A stretch of 64,000 nucleotides of DNA, taken from NCBI RefSeq assembly GCF_001652915.1, contig NZ_BBQI01000090.1, forward strand, positions 479,891 through 543,890, written 5' to 3'. This document shows, piece by piece, positions 1 to 7,897 of this stretch (position 1 is its first letter; every line of letters starts with the position of its first letter). The translations under genes were made by a program, and so were the position numbers. This DNA is from Cupriavidus sp. D384 (GTDB taxonomy: Bacteria; Pseudomonadota; Gammaproteobacteria; Burkholderiales; Burkholderiaceae). Below the pieces are notes generated by a model. The model had not been told where the DNA came from, did no database searches, and worked only from the letters and a program-made list of their open reading frames with translations.

Positions 1-496
1 CTGCCACGCCCAGCGCGATGCCCAGTGGCTCGCCCTCGCCACCGCCGACGGTCAGGCCCGCGCCGACCGAACAGAGCACCAGCGCGATCACGGCCGGCGT
101 GGTCAGCCGTTCCTTGAGGAAGACGGCCGCCAGGATGGTCACGAACAGCGGATACAGATAGAGCAGCAACGCCACCAGGCTGGCCTGCGCGTGGTTCAGC
201 GCAGTGAAGAAGCAGTACGACTGGCCGACATAGCCAATGCCGCCCATCGCCGCCAGCGCCAGCACGCGCCGCAGTGGCGGCAGCGCGATGCCGCGCGTAC
301 GCATGACGAACGCCATGGCGATGGCCGCCACCACGAAGCGCACGGCCAGCAGGCCATAGACATCGGCCCCCGCCGCGTAGGCAAACCGCGCAAAGATAGC
401 CATGGCGCCAAAGGCGCTGGCCGACAGCGCGATCAGCAGCACGCCTGCGAGCTTGTCGCGGGCGTGGCCCAGGGTGCCGGTGGCAGAGGCGGTCAT
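1..496 (-). CDS. EamA/DMT-family inner-membrane transporter, partial (3' end outside window)
   Basis: The first 165 codons of a drug/metabolite transporter read leftward from an ATG whose complement is at 494-496, and the frame runs off the left edge without a stop. The translation begins MTASATGTLGHARDKL and continues with alternating hydrophobic helices such as LAGVLLIALSASAFGAMAIF and SLVALLLYLYPLFVTILAAVF. The motif YLYPLFVTILAAVFLKE closely matches the end of an EamA repeat, which usually reads LxPVFxxLLAxxxLGE. EamA proteins have about ten membrane helices in two repeats and export or import small metabolites. The substrate cannot be told from sequence. The gene is divergent from the DUF1841 gene, with 92 bp between them. 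Confidence 0.8.
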   Translation of the reverse strand, partial: MTASATGTLGHARDKLAGVLLIALSASAFGAMAIFARFAYAAGADVYGLLAVRFVVAAIAMAFVMRTRGIALPPLRRVLALAAMGGIGYVGQSYCFFTALNHAQASLVALLLYLYPLFVTILAAVFLKERLTTPAVIALVLCSVGAGLTVGGGEGEPLGIALGVA

Positions 497-588
497 AGGG
501 GACGAAAGGGATCCGAAAGCTCGCATTCTACTCACGCGGGCGGCCGCCCCGGCAGCATCCGGACCGCTGCACTACAATAGCGGCCATC

Positions 589-1020
589 ATGTTCAATCCC
601 TCAAGAGAAGAAGTCCGCCGTTTCTTCTGCGAAGCCTGGCAGAAGCGCGTTGCGGGCAGTGTCCTCACGCCGCTCGAGGCAATCGCGGTCGACTGGATCG
701 ACCAGCATCCCGAATATCACGACCAGCTGGACGATACCGAAGGCGCCGTCGCACGCGACTACACGCCCGAAGCCGGCCAGACCAATCCGTTCCTGCACCT
801 GGCCATGCACCTGTCGATTTCCGAGCAGGTGTCGATCGACCAGCCGCCCGGCATCCGTGCGGCGTACGAGGCACTGAGCCGCCGCCTTGACTCGCCGCAC
901 GCCGCCCAGCACGAGATCATGGAAGCACTTGGCCAGATGCTCTGGAATGCCCAGCGCAACGGCACGCCGCCGGACGGACAGGCCTACGTGGACGACATCA
1001 AACGCCGCGCAGCGGGCTGA
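589..1020 (+). CDS. DUF1841 family protein
   Basis: This 143-residue soluble protein matches the beta/gamma-proteobacterial DUF1841 family in length and in its opening, MFNPSREEVRRFFCEAW. It also has the family's central stretch NPFLHLAMHLSISEQVSIDQP and a C-terminal region rich in Glu, Ala and Gln. No catalytic motif, signal peptide or membrane segment is visible, and the family has no established function. The start is the ATG 92 bp from the divergent transporter start. No strong Shine-Dalgarno sequence precedes it. The family assignment comes from remembered conserved stretches. Confidence 0.85.
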   Translation: MFNPSREEVRRFFCEAWQKRVAGSVLTPLEAIAVDWIDQHPEYHDQLDDTEGAVARDYTPEAGQTNPFLHLAMHLSISEQVSIDQPPGIRAAYEALSRRLDSPHAAQHEIMEALGQMLWNAQRNGTPPDGQAYVDDIKRRAAG

Positions 1021-1149
1021 GCGCGTCCGACAGACACCGACAAGAGCATCGCGCGCCGCATGCTAATCTCATGCGGTCGCAACTTTTGTCATGCCCGCAC
1101 CACCTGACCCTTGCCGGTTGCGCCTTCCGGTGCGGCGTGCCGTTGTCCC

Positions 1150-2466
1150 ATGCCTTTCAACTTCCCCGTGCGGGCCGCTCGACGGCCCGCCGTTGCCCGG
1201 CCTGTGTCTGCGCGCGTGTCGACGCTGGTTTGCGCGCTGACCATGGCGGGCGCCGTGCTGATGCCGATGGCGGCGCACGGCGCCGTGGCGCTGCTGCAGC
1301 CGCCGCGCCAGGTCGATGGCACCCGGCCGCTCACGCTGACGTTGCTGGTCAGTGCCGATGCGGCGACACGCCGCTACGCGGTGCCCGAATCGCTGCAGGT
1401 GACCGCGTCGGGCGACCTGGCCGCGCCGATCCGCATCGACCTGAAACGCGTGGGCAGCGGGCCGGCCGTGCTGAACCTGCATCCCGGCGAAAACCGCACC
1501 ATCGCCTATAGCGGCGAATGGCCGGCCGACCTGCGCGGCCAGGTGCGCCTGGACGTCACCGGCATCGACGCCGCGCCGGTACTGGTCACGCTCAATCGTG
1601 CGCCGGCGCCGGGCGACATCGCACCAGCATCGCCCACATCGTCCGCAGTGGCCGCCACGCCTGCCGCGTCGGCCCCCGAGGCAAAACCGCCGGTCACGCC
1701 CATCGTCATGGCAGGCAACAACGCTCCGGCGCCCGCCCCGGCGGACCTTCGCGACGCCCAGCGCCTGTCGTTCAACGAGCCGATGTACATCATGTTTGGC
1801 GCACACGATGGCGCCAACGCCAAGTTCCAGATCAGCTTCAAATACCGGATCTTCGAAGGCAAGGATCCGAATTCGAAGTCGGTGCTGGACAACCTGTACT
1901 TCGCCTACACGCAGTTCTCGCTGTGGGACCTGGCCGGCGACTCGCGCCCGTTCAAGGACACCAACTACCGGCCCAGCCTGTATTACTACCTGTCGGATAC
2001 GGGCGTGAAGAACAGCGTGCTCAGCCGCCTGTCGGTAGCCACCGGTTTCGAACACGAATCGAACGGCAAGTCCGGCGACGAATCGCGCGGGGTCAACACG
2101 CTGTTCGTGAAACCGACGATGTACTTTGGCGACCAGACCGATTGGCACTGGCGCGTGGCGCCCAAGCTCTACGCCTACGTGGGCAAGAGCGACAACGAGG
2201 ACATCGCGCACTATCGCGGCTACATGGACCTGAACATCGCCTATGGCAAGGCCGATTCCTGGGAACTGGCCGCCACCCTGCGCAAGGGCACGCGCAAGGG
2301 CTATGGCAGCGTCGACACGCAACTGACCTACCCGCTGGCGCGGTTGCTGCCCGGCACGGCCGGCTTCCTGATGGCGGGCTTCTTCTACGGCTACGGCGAG
2401 AGCCTGCTCTACTACAACCAGAAGACGCCGTGGCAGTTCCGCATCGGCTACGCGCTGTCCCGCTGA
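1150..2466 (+). CDS. pldA: outer-membrane phospholipase A (OMPLA) with an extra N-terminal domain
   Basis: OMPLA is a calcium-dependent phospholipase of the outer membrane that removes misplaced phospholipids from the outer leaflet. The catalytic pair is visible as His302-x-Ser304 in FEHESNGKSGDESRG, matching the His142/Ser144 arrangement of the E. coli enzyme. Aromatic-rich beta strands follow to the C-terminus, ending in an Arg after FRIGYALS. The protein is 438 residues, well above the roughly 290 of E. coli PldA. The excess is a periplasmic N-terminal region of about 110 residues that looks beta-rich (VALLQPPRQVDG to PVLVTLNRAP), plus an Ala/Pro linker before the barrel at about residue 195. 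I chose the start MPFNFPVRAARRP, which gives a basic N-terminus and signal segment. An in-frame ATG at 1111 would add 13 residues. Confidence 0.88.
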   Translation: MPFNFPVRAARRPAVARPVSARVSTLVCALTMAGAVLMPMAAHGAVALLQPPRQVDGTRPLTLTLLVSADAATRRYAVPESLQVTASGDLAAPIRIDLKRVGSGPAVLNLHPGENRTIAYSGEWPADLRGQVRLDVTGIDAAPVLVTLNRAPAPGDIAPASPTSSAVAATPAASAPEAKPPVTPIVMAGNNAPAPAPADLRDAQRLSFNEPMYIMFGAHDGANAKFQISFKYRIFEGKDPNSKSVLDNLYFAYTQFSLWDLAGDSRPFKDTNYRPSLYYYLSDTGVKNSVLSRLSVATGFEHESNGKSGDESRGVNTLFVKPTMYFGDQTDWHWRVAPKLYAYVGKSDNEDIAHYRGYMDLNIAYGKADSWELAATLRKGTRKGYGSVDTQLTYPLARLLPGTAGFLMAGFFYGYGESLLYYNQKTPWQFRIGYALSR

Positions 2467-2508
2467 TGGCGCGGGCCCCGGGGGGGCCAGTGGGGGTGAG
2501 CCAGCCAA

Positions 2509-2913
2509 TCAGCCGGCCAGCGGCTTGCCCTCGGCCTTGAGCCGCGCATTGCCGGCCGCCGCGGCGAACTGGCCGTAGCCATGCCAGCCGGTGGCGCGCC
2601 CGAGCTTCTTGCCATTGTGGAAGAACATGAACACGGGAATGCCGTGCAGGCCGAAGCGGCGGCCCAGTTCGGGATGCGCGTAGACGTTGGTGTGCAGCCA
2701 GCGCAGGTTCAGCACACGCAGCTTGTCGGGATCGGCCAGGATGGCCTTCTTCGCCATCTCGCAATTGAAGCAGTCCACGCCCCAGAAGAAGACGCAGACC
2801 AGGTCGTCGCCAGCGGCCGCGATGGCGGCATCGATGGTGTCGGGGCCTACCGGCTCCATGGCGAGCGCCTCGAAGGCACGATGATCGAGGTGGGGTTCTT
2901 GCGCGTCGGACAT
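2509..2913 (-). CDS. thioredoxin-fold protein with CFNC active site
   Basis: The 134-residue product carries a thioredoxin-like core. FFWGVDCFNCEMAKKAIL has a CxxC redox pair (C-F-N-C), and GIPVFMFFHNGKKLGRATG has the cis-Pro turn and following strand typical of the fold. No signal peptide is present, so it should act in the cytoplasm, probably as a thiol reductase or thiol-disulfide carrier. The start at 2913 is chosen because GGAGGA lies 7-8 bp upstream; a longer frame from 2937 lacks such a site. It lies 79 bp downstream of grpE on the same strand, suggesting cotranscription with the heat-shock gene. The CFNC dipeptide differs from the CGPC of canonical TrxA, so the redox potential and partners may differ. 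Confidence 0.85.
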   Translation of the reverse strand: MSDAQEPHLDHRAFEALAMEPVGPDTIDAAIAAAGDDLVCVFFWGVDCFNCEMAKKAILADPDKLRVLNLRWLHTNVYAHPELGRRFGLHGIPVFMFFHNGKKLGRATGWHGYGQFAAAAGNARLKAEGKPLAG

Positions 2914-2992
2914 CGACGGGTCCTCCGGAAACAACAACGCCCGGAGACCTTGCGGCCACCGGGCGTCTTTCAGTCCGTTATATCGAAACGGG

Positions 2993-3550
2993 TCAGCGCG
3001 GCGCCGAGACCGTCACCAGCGCCGGACGCAGCACGCGGTCGGCAATCGTGTAGCCACGTTGCAGCACCGTGACCACCGTGTTCGGTTCCTGCTCGGACGG
3101 CACCATCGAGATGGCCTGGTGGCGATGCGGATCGAACTTCTCGCCGACCGGGTTGACCTCGACGATCTTGCCGCGCTCGAAGGCAGCACCCAGCTGACGT
3201 GCCGTAAGCTCCACACCTTCGCGCAGCTTGGCCAGGTCGCCGGTGTTGTCGGCCAATGCAGCCTGCAGGCTGTCCATCACGGGCACGAGGTTGTCGGCAA
3301 AGTTTTCAATGGCGAACTTGTGCGCCTTGGCGACTTCGTCCTGCGAGCGGCGGCGGATGTTCTCGCCTTCGGCCGTGGCGCGCATGAACAGGTCGTAGGT
3401 TTCCTTGACCTTGGCTTCCAGCTCGGCCACCTGCTGGGTCAGGCGAGCAACATCGTCGGCACCGGCGGCGGCAGCCTCGGGCGCCGGCGCTGCAGCGGCG
3501 TTGGCCGCCTGCTGCGTGTTCGTATCTGGCGTCTGATTCTGTTCTTCCAT
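2993..3550 (-). CDS. grpE: GrpE, nucleotide exchange factor of DnaK
   Basis: GrpE releases ADP from DnaK and acts as a thermosensor of the chaperone cycle. The 185-residue product has the expected layout. A disordered Ala/Glu-rich head is followed by a long coiled coil (VARLTQQVAELEAKVKETYD). Next comes the family signature RATAEGENIRRRSQDEVAKA, then the C-terminal beta wing FDPHRHQAISMVPSEQEPNTV ending in GYTIADRVLRPALVTVS. The start MEEQNQTPD at 3550 is preferred over a longer frame because it matches the family head. A sigma-32-type promoter lies about 90 bp upstream. dnaK and dnaJ, which often follow grpE, are not in the window; a thioredoxin-like gene and a convergent phospholipase gene occupy that place. 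Confidence 0.97.
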   Translation of the reverse strand: MEEQNQTPDTNTQQAANAAAAPAPEAAAAGADDVARLTQQVAELEAKVKETYDLFMRATAEGENIRRRSQDEVAKAHKFAIENFADNLVPVMDSLQAALADNTGDLAKLREGVELTARQLGAAFERGKIVEVNPVGEKFDPHRHQAISMVPSEQEPNTVVTVLQRGYTIADRVLRPALVTVSAPR

Positions 3551-3638
3551 GTCGATTCGTATCAAAAATGCAAAACCGCGGCCCGCGCTGACTGCGGACC
3601 GAGGGGTGGATCGGATGCCAATCGGCAAGTCTAGCCGC

Positions 3639-3667
3639 ACATGGCGCCGCGCTTCCAGTTTTTCAAG
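3639..3667 (-). promoter_or_regulatory. sigma-32 (RpoH) heat-shock promoter of grpE
   Basis: On the minus strand CTTGAAA (complement of 3661-3667) is followed after 14 bp by CGCCATGT (complement of 3639-3646). The sigma-32 consensus is CTTGAAA, 13-15 bp, CCCCATNT, so there is one mismatch in the -10 element and none in the -35. It lies about 90 bp upstream of the grpE start, in the right orientation. Confidence 0.8.
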
Positions 3668-3732
3668 TGTGCGGGTTCAGAGACCCCGAAATACGCCGTT
3701 ACAAAGGCCTGTTTCATGCAATCTGGTGTTCA

Positions 3733-3761
3733 TTGATTTGCTGCAACGCAAACACTAAGAT
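3733..3761 (+). promoter_or_regulatory. candidate sigma-70 promoter for the small membrane protein gene
   Basis: TTGATT (3733-3738) is followed by a 17 bp spacer and TAAGAT (3756-3761). Each hexamer matches 4 of 6 consensus positions. The region is locally AT-rich compared with its surroundings and lies about 70 bp upstream of the small ORF at 3839. Confidence 0.4.
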
Positions 3762-3838
3762 TCAATACAGGAAAAAATGACAAAAATAACGGGAGCAAAA
3801 AGGTGGATCAATTTGGTGCATCTTTAGGACGCTTCACC

Positions 3839-3994
3839 ATGCACAAGCTACCAGTCGTGACGTTCTGCCTGGTCGCCGTACTGTCGGCGATGACGGCCTT
3901 TATCTGTCTGTCCGAAGCGGTGGCGCCGCGCGACACCGAGTATGGCAGCGGCAAGGCCGTATTCAAGCATTACCTCGTGCAGTACGTCCGCTGA
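3839..3994 (+). CDS. hypothetical small single-pass membrane protein (51 aa)
   Basis: I do not recognise this protein. It has a short basic head (MHKLP), one hydrophobic segment (VVTFCLVAVLSAMTAFICL) and a polar tail ending HYLVQYVR, so it could be a one-helix inner-membrane protein or an uncleaved secreted peptide. An AGGA element lies about 8 bp before the ATG. An in-frame GTG at 3803 with GGGAG upstream would add 12 residues. The only other content between grpE and hslR is the grpE promoter and a candidate promoter for this gene. Coding status rests on the translation signals and the membrane segment. Confidence 0.45.
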   Translation: MHKLPVVTFCLVAVLSAMTAFICLSEAVAPRDTEYGSGKAVFKHYLVQYVR

Positions 3995-4061
3995 CTGCCC
4001 CTTCCGCGCGATCCGGCTGCGGCAGCCATGCCGTGGCGGGATGCCTGCCATTTCCGATTCC

Positions 4062-4457
4062 CTATCCTCTGAAGCTGTCGATCCGGCGCCGGTCGCGCTT
4101 GGTCGGACGCCCCTGCAGTTCGGCGGTCGGCTCGGGCTGCATGCGCCGCCGGTCTGACTCCGCCTGGCGCCGGGACTGGCTTTCCGGGCTTTCCTCGTAG
4201 GTACTCTGGGCAATCGGGGCCGCGCCGCGCGACGCCGGTACACCCTTGACCACCACTTCCCAGCGCTGCTGGTGAGCTTCCAGCACCACCGTATCGCCAG
4301 GCTTCACTTCCCGCGAATTCTTGACCGGCTGGCCATTCACCGTCACCCGGCCACGCTCCACCGCATCGGCCGCCAGCGAGCGCGTCTTGAAGAACCGCGC
4401 GCACCACAGCCACTTGTCGATGCGCATCCGCGCACCTGCCTCGAAATCCACTTGCAT
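4062..4457 (-). CDS. hslR: Hsp15-like RNA-binding S4-domain heat-shock protein
   Basis: Hsp15 binds stalled 50S subunits carrying nascent chains and helps recycle them. The 131-residue protein opens with the S4 fold hallmark MRIDKWLWCARFFKTRSLA, followed by AVERGRVTVNGQPVKNSREV and GDTVVLEAHQQRWEVVV, as in the family. The C-terminal third is basic and disordered (RRRMQPEPTAELQGRPTKRD), also typical. The ATG at 4457 is preferred because AAGGA stands 7 bp before it; a TTG two codons earlier is possible. The gene lies between hemH (38 bp upstream, same strand) and the small membrane protein gene. The heat-shock role is family knowledge; no promoter of its own was found. Confidence 0.93.
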   Translation of the reverse strand: MQVDFEAGARMRIDKWLWCARFFKTRSLAADAVERGRVTVNGQPVKNSREVKPGDTVVLEAHQQRWEVVVKGVPASRGAAPIAQSTYEESPESQSRRQAESDRRRMQPEPTAELQGRPTKRDRRRIDSFRG

Positions 4458-4501
4458 CGTCAAATCCTTCCCGACTCCCTTGCTGCCCGCCCTGCCATCG
4501 C

Positions 4502-5617
4502 TCAGGCCGCCGCGCCGCGCGTCTGGGCACGGCTGCGGCGCGCTTCCAGTTCGTGCGGATGCGGCACGCCCAGCGGCCAGCCTTGCAGATGTTGCAGGGC
4601 AATGTCGGCCAAACCGGCGATCCAGGGCTCGGAATCATTCATGCATGGAATGAAATGGAAATCCTGGCCGCCCGCCACCCGGAACTCGCTTTGCCCTTCC
4701 ATCGCAATTTCCTCAAGCGTCTCGATGCAATCGGCCGGAAAGCCCGGACAGAACACATCCACGCGCTGCGTCCCGACCTTGCCCAGTTCCGTCAGCGTCG
4801 GCGCCGTATAGGGCTGCAGCCATTCGGCCTTGCCAAAGCGCGACTGGAACGTCACCTGATACTGGCCCGGTTGCAGGCCCAGGGCCTCGCCGAGCAGCCG
4901 GCCCGTCTTCAGGCATTCGCAATGATAGGGATCGCCCAGGTCCAGCAGCCGGCGCGGCAGGCCGTGGAACGACAGGATCAGCTTGTCGCCCCGCGCGAAG
5001 TCCGGCACCCCGTGGTGCGTCCAGTACGCCCGAACCTGGGCGTCCAGCGCCGCGATATAGGCCGGATGATCATGAAAGTGTTTTATTAGCCGCAATTCCG
5101 GCTGGTTGCGCCAGCCGCCCAGTACCCGGAACAGCTCGTCGAAGGCGGTGGCCGTGGTGGTGCCCGAGAACTGCGGATAGAGCGGCAGCACCAGGACCTG
5201 CTCGGTGCCCTGCCGACGCAGCGCTTCCATCACCGAGCCGATCGACGGATTGCCGTAGCGCATGGCGCAGGCCACGGTCACGTCATGCCCCAGCTTGTGC
5301 ATCAGCAGTTGCAGTGCATGTGCCTGGCGCTCCGTGTGGACCAGCAGCGGCGACCCGGTCATATGCGCCTCGCGCAGCCAGATCGACTCGTATTTCATGG
5401 CCGACGCCCGCGAACGGAACGGCAGGATCAGCCCATGCAGGATAGGCAGCCAGGCCAGGCGCGGGATTTCCACCACGCGCGGATCGGACAGGAACGCCTT
5501 CAGGTAGCGGCCCACCGCCTTGGGCGTGGGGGCATCGGGGGTGCCGAGGTTGATCAGCAGAATCGCGGTGCGCGGCGGCTGGCCGTGCTGGTATGCCGGT
5601 TCAGGCGAAAACGTCAT
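4502..5617 (-). CDS. hemH: ferrochelatase
   Basis: HemH inserts ferrous iron into protoporphyrin IX, the last step of protohaem synthesis. The 371-residue protein shows the family motifs in order: ILLINLGTPDAPTPKAVGRYLKAF near the N-terminus, VLPLYPQFSGTTTATAFD in the middle, and SFHGLPRRLLDLGDPYHCEC with the conserved metal-site His. FQSRFGKAEWLQPYTAPTL and VFCPGFPADCIETLEEIAMEG follow; the latter contains the second active-site region. Length and order match cytosolic bacterial ferrochelatases. It lies downstream of hrcA and upstream of hslR on the same strand, an arrangement common in beta-proteobacteria. Confidence 0.97.
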   Translation of the reverse strand: MTFSPEPAYQHGQPPRTAILLINLGTPDAPTPKAVGRYLKAFLSDPRVVEIPRLAWLPILHGLILPFRSRASAMKYESIWLREAHMTGSPLLVHTERQAHALQLLMHKLGHDVTVACAMRYGNPSIGSVMEALRRQGTEQVLVLPLYPQFSGTTTATAFDELFRVLGGWRNQPELRLIKHFHDHPAYIAALDAQVRAYWTHHGVPDFARGDKLILSFHGLPRRLLDLGDPYHCECLKTGRLLGEALGLQPGQYQVTFQSRFGKAEWLQPYTAPTLTELGKVGTQRVDVFCPGFPADCIETLEEIAMEGQSEFRVAGGQDFHFIPCMNDSEPWIAGLADIALQHLQGWPLGVPHPHELEARRSRAQTRGAAA

Positions 5618-5689
5618 GGGGTTTCGGTTTCTGATGCCGGGGCGCTGGCAATCGGGAATTCGGTCTGGAAAATGGAATGGTAGCCGGGC

Positions 5690-5723
5690 GCCGGTGTCCG
5701 GCCCCTAGAGGACAGACACCGGC
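5690..5723 (-). terminator. hairpin between hrcA and hemH
   Basis: Arms GCCGGTGTC (5690-5698) and GACACCGGC (5715-5723) form a perfect 9 bp stem with a 16 nt loop directly after the hrcA stop. No U-tract follows. It may be a weak terminator or an mRNA-stabilising hairpin. Confidence 0.3.
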
Positions 5724-5729
5724 ACCGCA

Positions 5730-6782
5730 TCAGGAGTTCTGGCTCAGCGCGCTGGACAGCAGCCTGGCCGTGATGTCGACGATCGGGATCACCCGCTCGT
5801 AGGCCATGCGGGTCGGGCCGATCACGCCCAGCGTGCCGACGATCTGGCCATCCACCTCGTAGGGCGCCGTGATGACGGCCATGTCTTCCAGCGGCACGAG
5901 CTGGCTCTCGCCGCCAATGAAGATCTGCACGCCCTGCGCGTGGCTGGACACGTCCAGCAGCTGCAGCAGGCTGGTCTTGTGTTCGAACACGTCAAAGAGC
6001 CGGCGCAGCTTGTCCATGCTCGACGACAGGTCTTCCACTTCCAGCAGCCGGCGTTCGCCCGAAATGAACACCTGCTCGACGTTGTCCTCGGCCATGGCGT
6101 TGCTGCCGGCCTCCACCGCCGCCTGCATCAGCGACGACATGTCGCGCCGCAGTGCCTGCAGCTCACCCCGCAGGTGGTCGCGCACGGCGTTGAAGCTCAT
6201 GCCCGCATAGTGGGTGTTGAAGAAGTTGGCGGCCTCGATCAGCTGGGCTGGCGTGTAGGACAGCTCGGTCTGGATGATACGGTTCTGCACGTCGCCCTCG
6301 GGGCTGACGATGATCAGCAGGATGCGCTTGTCCGACAGCCGCATGAATTCCACCTGCCGGAACGCCTGGGCGCGCCGTGGCGTCATCACCACGCCGGCAA
6401 AGCGCGACAGGTTCGACAGCGTATGGGCGGCCGCCGTGATCATGCGCTGCGGGCCCAGCTGCTGGCTTGCCATCTGGCCCTGGATCTGGTCCTTCAGGTC
6501 GGCCAGCTCGGCGCTCAGGCCCGGTGGGCCTTCCAGCGGGCGCGCGGTCAGCATGGTGTCGACGAACAGCCGGTAGCCACGGGGCGTGGGAATGCGGCCG
6601 GCCGACGTGTGCGGGCTGGCAATGAATCCCATTTCCTCAAGGTCCGACATCACATTGCGGATGGTGGCCGGCGACAGGTCCAGACCCGAGTACTTCGACA
6701 GGGTCCGCGAGCCCACGGGCTGCCCTTCGGCGATGTAGCGCTCGATCAGGGTCTTGAGCAGCGTTTTAGAACGTTCGTCCAT
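5730..6782 (-). CDS. hrcA: heat-inducible transcription repressor HrcA
   Basis: HrcA represses groESL and dnaK-type operons by binding CIRCE elements and depends on GroEL for folding. The 350-residue protein starts with the winged-helix region (MDERSKTLLKTLIERYIAEG, then LSPATIRNVMSDLEEMGFI and PHTSAGRIPTPRGYRLFVD), which is diagnostic of the family. The C-terminal part shows TELSYTPAQLIEAANFFNTH and ends with VIPIVDITARLLSSAL. A longer frame to 6830 lacks family similarity, so I used MDERS. The gene is divergent from nadK. I saw no CIRCE element upstream of hrcA or of grpE, so its targets probably lie elsewhere. Confidence 0.96.
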   Translation of the reverse strand: MDERSKTLLKTLIERYIAEGQPVGSRTLSKYSGLDLSPATIRNVMSDLEEMGFIASPHTSAGRIPTPRGYRLFVDTMLTARPLEGPPGLSAELADLKDQIQGQMASQQLGPQRMITAAAHTLSNLSRFAGVVMTPRRAQAFRQVEFMRLSDKRILLIIVSPEGDVQNRIIQTELSYTPAQLIEAANFFNTHYAGMSFNAVRDHLRGELQALRRDMSSLMQAAVEAGSNAMAEDNVEQVFISGERRLLEVEDLSSSMDKLRRLFDVFEHKTSLLQLLDVSSHAQGVQIFIGGESQLVPLEDMAVITAPYEVDGQIVGTLGVIGPTRMAYERVIPIVDITARLLSSALSQNS

Positions 6783-6935
6783 GATGCTGGGGATTTTAAT
6801 CAAAACTGGCCCGTTCGGGCGCCGCCGCACGTGGTTGACCCGACGATTGGTGTGCGCGACGGGTGCGCCGGGCGCCTTTCCGGCGGTGCCGGGCCGAAGC
6901 TGGCAATGGTCATGCCGGTATGTTCTAATCCCGCC

Positions 6936-7853
6936 ATGTCTGCCCCCTCAAAGCCCAGCGCCGCGCGCGCTCCGTTCAAGACTGTCGCCCTGGTGGGCAG
7001 GCACTCGACCGCCGGTATCGAAGGCCCGCTGGAGGAGCTTGCGTCCTGCATATCCCGCAACGGCCAGGATGTGGTGTTCGAGCGCGAGACGGCCATGGCC
7101 ACGGGGCTGACCGGCTACCCGGTGCTGAGCCCCGAGGAAATCGGCCGCGAAGCCGACGTGGCCGTGGTGCTGGGGGGCGATGGCACGCTGCTGGGCCTGG
7201 CCCGCCAGCTGGCCGGCCACAACGTGCCGGTGATCGGCGTCAACCACGGCCGGCTGGGCTTCATGACCGACATCCCGCTTGAGGACGTCACCCGGACACT
7301 GCCCGAAATGCTGGCCGGCCGCTACGAGGCCGAATCGCGCATGCTGCTGGAATCGCGCGTGATCCGCGACGATGCCGTCATTTTCTCGGCGCTGGCGTTC
7401 AATGACGTGGTGGTGAACCGATCCGGCATCTCGGGCATGGTCGAACTGGCCGTCTCGGTCGACGGCTATTTCATGTACAACCAGCGGTCGGACGGCCTGA
7501 TCGTGTCCACGCCCACCGGTTCCACCGCCTACGCGCTGGCCGCGGGCGGCCCGATCCTGCATCCCACGCTGTCGGGGCTGGTGCTGGTGCCGATTGCCCC
7601 GCACGCGCTGTCGAACCGGCCGATCGTGCTGCCGCACGATGCCGAGGTCACGATCGAGGTGGCCAGCGCGCGCGATGTCAGCGTCAACTTCGACATGCAG
7701 TCACTGGCGTCGCTGCTGCCCGGCGACCGGATCGTCGTGCGCCGCTCGGCCAAGACCGTCAACCTGCTGCACCCGCTGGGCTACAACTACTACGCCACGC
7801 TGCGCAAGAAGCTGCACTGGCACGAGTACCCGACCGAAGACAACCGGCTCTGA
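6936..7853 (+). CDS. nadK: NAD kinase
   Basis: NadK phosphorylates NAD to NADP. The 305-residue protein carries the GGDGT motif in VAVVLGGDGTLLGLARQL, the following NHGRLGFMTDI segment, and the NE/D-type substrate region FNDVVVNRSGISGMVELAV. The conserved STPTGSTAYALAAGGPILHP loop and a C-terminal VVVRRSAKTVNLLHP-like region are also present. The start is the ATG giving MSAPSKPSAARAPFKTVAL; the open frame extends far upstream only because it is antisense to hrcA. An in-frame ATG at 6906 would add ten residues. recN follows 44 bp downstream on the same strand. Confidence 0.96.
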   Translation: MSAPSKPSAARAPFKTVALVGRHSTAGIEGPLEELASCISRNGQDVVFERETAMATGLTGYPVLSPEEIGREADVAVVLGGDGTLLGLARQLAGHNVPVIGVNHGRLGFMTDIPLEDVTRTLPEMLAGRYEAESRMLLESRVIRDDAVIFSALAFNDVVVNRSGISGMVELAVSVDGYFMYNQRSDGLIVSTPTGSTAYALAAGGPILHPTLSGLVLVPIAPHALSNRPIVLPHDAEVTIEVASARDVSVNFDMQSLASLLPGDRIVVRRSAKTVNLLHPLGYNYYATLRKKLHWHEYPTEDNRL

Positions 7854-7897
7854 GCCTGCCCTTCCCCGTTTCCGCCTGACGCCACCTACCGCTCAAG

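Noticed and set aside
2993..6782. CIRCE elements for HrcA near grpE or hrcA
   Set aside because: No TTAGCACTC-N9-GAGTGCTAA-like repeat was seen in the upstream regions; grpE has a sigma-32 promoter instead.
5940..6935. Long upstream extension of the nadK frame antisense to hrcA
   Set aside because: It lies wholly opposite hrcA, whose family motifs are intact, and has no similarity to NAD kinases. GC-rich DNA gives long open frames on the opposite strand.
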